In this document: piece after piece, positions 62,456-64,000 of the stretch
Position numbering within the stretch: the stretch's first letter is position 1
How the letters are laid out: each line of letters starts with the position of its first letter
Source: Pseudomonas putida
GTDB lineage: Bacteria; Pseudomonadota; Gammaproteobacteria; Pseudomonadales; Pseudomonadaceae
Direction: 5' to 3'
Assembly (NCBI GenBank): GCA_041879295.1
Contig: CP047152.1
Span: forward strand, 2,485,501 to 2,549,500
DNA: 64,000 bases
Position numbers and translations under genes: made by a program
Notes under the pieces: generated by a model
Told to the model about the DNA's origin: nothing
What the model saw: the letters and a program-made list of their open reading frames with translations, nothing else
Databases searched by the model: none

Positions 62456-63637
62456 TCAACCAGGCATTCCGTCTGCCCGGGGCCGCAGCAGGATGGGCAG
62501 GTAATGGCGCAGGAACAGCAGCAATGCAAGGCTCCAGCACAGTGTAGAAACGCTTACCCCCAACGATGTAAACGGCGGCAGAATCACCCGGGCCAGGGTC
62601 GCCAGTTGCATCAGGGCAAAGGCCCAGGCAATGCTGGTCGGTACCTGCAATGGCCTGCCGGTGTGGCCCAGGCCGACCCGCGCCATCATGGCCAGGATCA
62701 GCCCGGTCATGGCGCCAACGGTCAGCGCGTGGGTCACCAGGCTTGGGCTCAGGGCCACCCCACTGTGCCACAGCGCCATGCCCAGGCAGGCCAGGGCGAT
62801 CCAGGCGTAGGCCAGGTGCAGCGACCACAGCAACGGTACGCGCCACAGGCCACGATCGTGCCACAGCAGCAGTCGGGCCGCGTGCAGCGCGAACAAGGCA
62901 AAAAACAGCACCGCCAGGCTGGCACGGGGCTTATCGGCCAGGCCGGTGGCAAACGCCAGCGGTACTGCCACGCTGAGCAACAGGCAGGCACGGTCCAGCC
63001 ATGGACGGGCGGGGGCCGCGCCAAGGTGACCCAGGCCACGGCGGGTAAAAAATGGTATGACCCGGCCGCCGAGCACGGTCATCATCGCCGTCACCAGCCA
63101 CAGTCCGGCAAATATTCCACGACGCTGCCACAGTTCGTCCTGCTGCAACCAGCCGGCCAAGGTCAACCACTGGCAGGCGGCAATCAACAGCACCAGTACC
63201 ACGATAGGGTAGTTGTTGCGCAGGCGCCGTTGCACGATCGGTCGTGCCAGGCTCAGTGCCACCAATGGCAGGAAGCTGCCCTCGACCAGTATCAGCATGC
63301 TACCCGGTAGTGGCAGAAACCAGCTCAGCCGGCTCAGCAGCCAAAGCAGGAACAAACCCTGCAGCGCCCGCCCGCTCAAGCCTGGGATGCCGCTCCAGTT
63401 CTGCACGGCGGTCAGCAGAAAACCCGCGATAATGGCGGCGGCGAAGCCGTAAAGCATCTCGTGGCGGTGCCAGGCGAGCATGCCGCCGGGCGGTGCAGGG
63501 GCCAGTGCCCCGGCCAGTACGCCGGCCCACAACAGCAGGGCGATCAGCGCAAACAAACTGCCACCCAGGAAGAACGGGCGAAAACCCAAACCCCAGATGG
63601 CTTGGCGCGGGCGTGAAGCAGTGGGTTGCAAGAGCAT
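62456..63637 (-). CDS. nnrS: NnrS-family haem/copper membrane protein
   Basis: 393 aa with about 12 membrane helices. NnrS signatures: GFRPFFLGGSLFALIALLLW at the start, WHRHEMLYGFAAAIIAGFLL (histidines for haem/copper), VLGGRVIPFFTRRGLG and HALTVGAMTGLILAMMARVG. NnrS proteins protect against nitric oxide toxicity under low oxygen. A good FNR/ANR box upstream was not found. It faces away from the integrase-like gene. Confidence 0.93.
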   Translation of the reverse strand: MLLQPTASRPRQAIWGLGFRPFFLGGSLFALIALLLWAGVLAGALAPAPPGGMLAWHRHEMLYGFAAAIIAGFLLTAVQNWSGIPGLSGRALQGLFLLWLLSRLSWFLPLPGSMLILVEGSFLPLVALSLARPIVQRRLRNNYPIVVLVLLIAACQWLTLAGWLQQDELWQRRGIFAGLWLVTAMMTVLGGRVIPFFTRRGLGHLGAAPARPWLDRACLLLSVAVPLAFATGLADKPRASLAVLFFALFALHAARLLLWHDRGLWRVPLLWSLHLAYAWIALACLGMALWHSGVALSPSLVTHALTVGAMTGLILAMMARVGLGHTGRPLQVPTSIAWAFALMQLATLARVILPPFTSLGVSVSTLCWSLALLLFLRHYLPILLRPRADGMPG

Positions 63638-63852
63638 GGGCGGTCCTTGGTTCGTTCAGTAGGCCTCAATTGGGGTAAGATCACGATCCGTGCCAGTTGC
63701 AAAGCCTTTGAATATCAAGGTGATGGCACTTCTCAGGGTCCGAATGACATGCGCGTTTTGCAGTCATTCGGACTGGCTTGTATGTCGTTTTGACTTGCTT
63801 CAGGGTTTGCCTGGTTCAGTGCCGGCTGACGCTTCGCTACAGGATTCACGTT

Positions 63853-64000
63853 TTGTCCGACCTCTCGAAAAATCCGCTGCTGCAGTACATGGCCCGTCTG
63901 GCCCCATCCAGCCAGCAAACCATGCGCTACATTCTTCAGGACGCCGCCGACCGGCTAGGTTTCGTCGACTGCAACATCGTCGATGTGCCTTGGCATCGGC
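63853..64000 (+). CDS. Start of a tyrosine-type site-specific integrase
   Basis: 49 codons from a TTG run off the right edge: SDLSKNPLLQYMARLAPSSQ, then TMRYILQDAADRLGF. This is the usual N-terminal SAM-like DNA-binding segment of phage-type integrases in pseudomonads. The catalytic domain is outside the window, so activity cannot be judged. No ATG is available in frame nearby. Confidence 0.6.
   Translation, partial: MSDLSKNPLLQYMARLAPSSQQTMRYILQDAADRLGFVDCNIVDVPWHR

Noticed and set aside
62346..62864. 172-codon minus-strand frame overlapping the end of nnrS
   Set aside because: Another frame of the nnrS coding strand without its own start signal; nnrS covers the region with full family motifs.
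1..64000. CRISPR arrays, rRNA, plasmid origin
   Set aside because: No short regularly spaced repeats, no rRNA-like sequence and no iterons were seen anywhere in the window.

Overview
The window reads as chromosome from a fluorescent pseudomonad, most likely of the Pseudomonas putida group. The evidence is a divergent mexT/mexS pair with the P. aeruginosa-like protein sequences and arrangement, a bacterial FAN1-type nuclease, NnrS, and many LysR/redox gene pairs with high-GC coding. It alternates between intact core-like blocks and accessory DNA full of insertion sequences and dead genes. No rRNA, CRISPR array or convincing tRNA was seen.

Layout. 0-5.3 kb: start of a mechanosensitive channel, a GNAT-cupin pair, a hipBA toxin-antitoxin operon with a recognisable promoter/operator, and an AraC regulator. 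5.4-10 kb: an intact IS5-family element with CTAG target duplication, an orphan two-TM protein with a SPOR-like tail, then a graveyard (EAL-domain remnant, IS66 transposase fragment cutting an isochorismatase-family gene, LysR remnant). 10-16.7 kb: oxidoreductase plus ABM monooxygenase, a divergent LysR/SDR pair, a small protein, and a GAF-PAS-GGDEF-EAL protein.

17.2-24.4 kb: a compact transmissible stress-tolerance locus (tLST/LHR/TLQ type): clpG/clpK disaggregase, psiE-like membrane protein, three small heat-shock proteins and a kefB-type K+/H+ antiporter. A decayed hsp20 end lies in front of clpG, the first complete hsp20 has no normal start codon at its conserved N terminus, and a decayed second kefB lies 1.7 kb downstream. 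Disaggregase and holdases would act together on aggregated protein, while the membrane proteins would handle ion or envelope stress.

24.5-33.1 kb: small redox and regulatory genes (LysR, glyoxalase, luciferase-like, CmcJ-like, MerR, quinone reductase, arfB) mixed with truncated genes and a 146-bp MITE-like element. 33.2-35.3 kb: a tandem duplication of a prlF/yhaV-type toxin-antitoxin pair in which one copy is dead.

35.4-52.9 kb: an accessory island with defence-type genes: a DUF262/DUF1524 (GmrSD-like) protein, an XRE-ImmA/IrrE protease with an overlapping unknown partner, a PIN-like protein followed by a polytopic membrane protein, a Zn-finger/HEPN-like plus RES-domain protein with an IS5 element inserted just upstream of its start, a 1358-aa KAP-family membrane NTPase convergent with it, a frameshifted XRE regulator upstream of the NTPase, a strong LexA box, and a frameshifted zinc-ribbon gene. 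Copies of the mexT 3' end at 31.4 and 34.2 kb match the intact one at 52.9 kb and may mark the edges of successive insertions. The KAP/RES block is the best candidate for an undescribed system.

52.9-64 kb: core-like DNA: mexT/mexS, an unknown gene coupled to a MocR-like regulator that lacks the PLP lysine, a FAN1-like nuclease overlapping an Fe-S DinG/XPD-like helicase, nnrS, and the start of a site-specific integrase-like gene.
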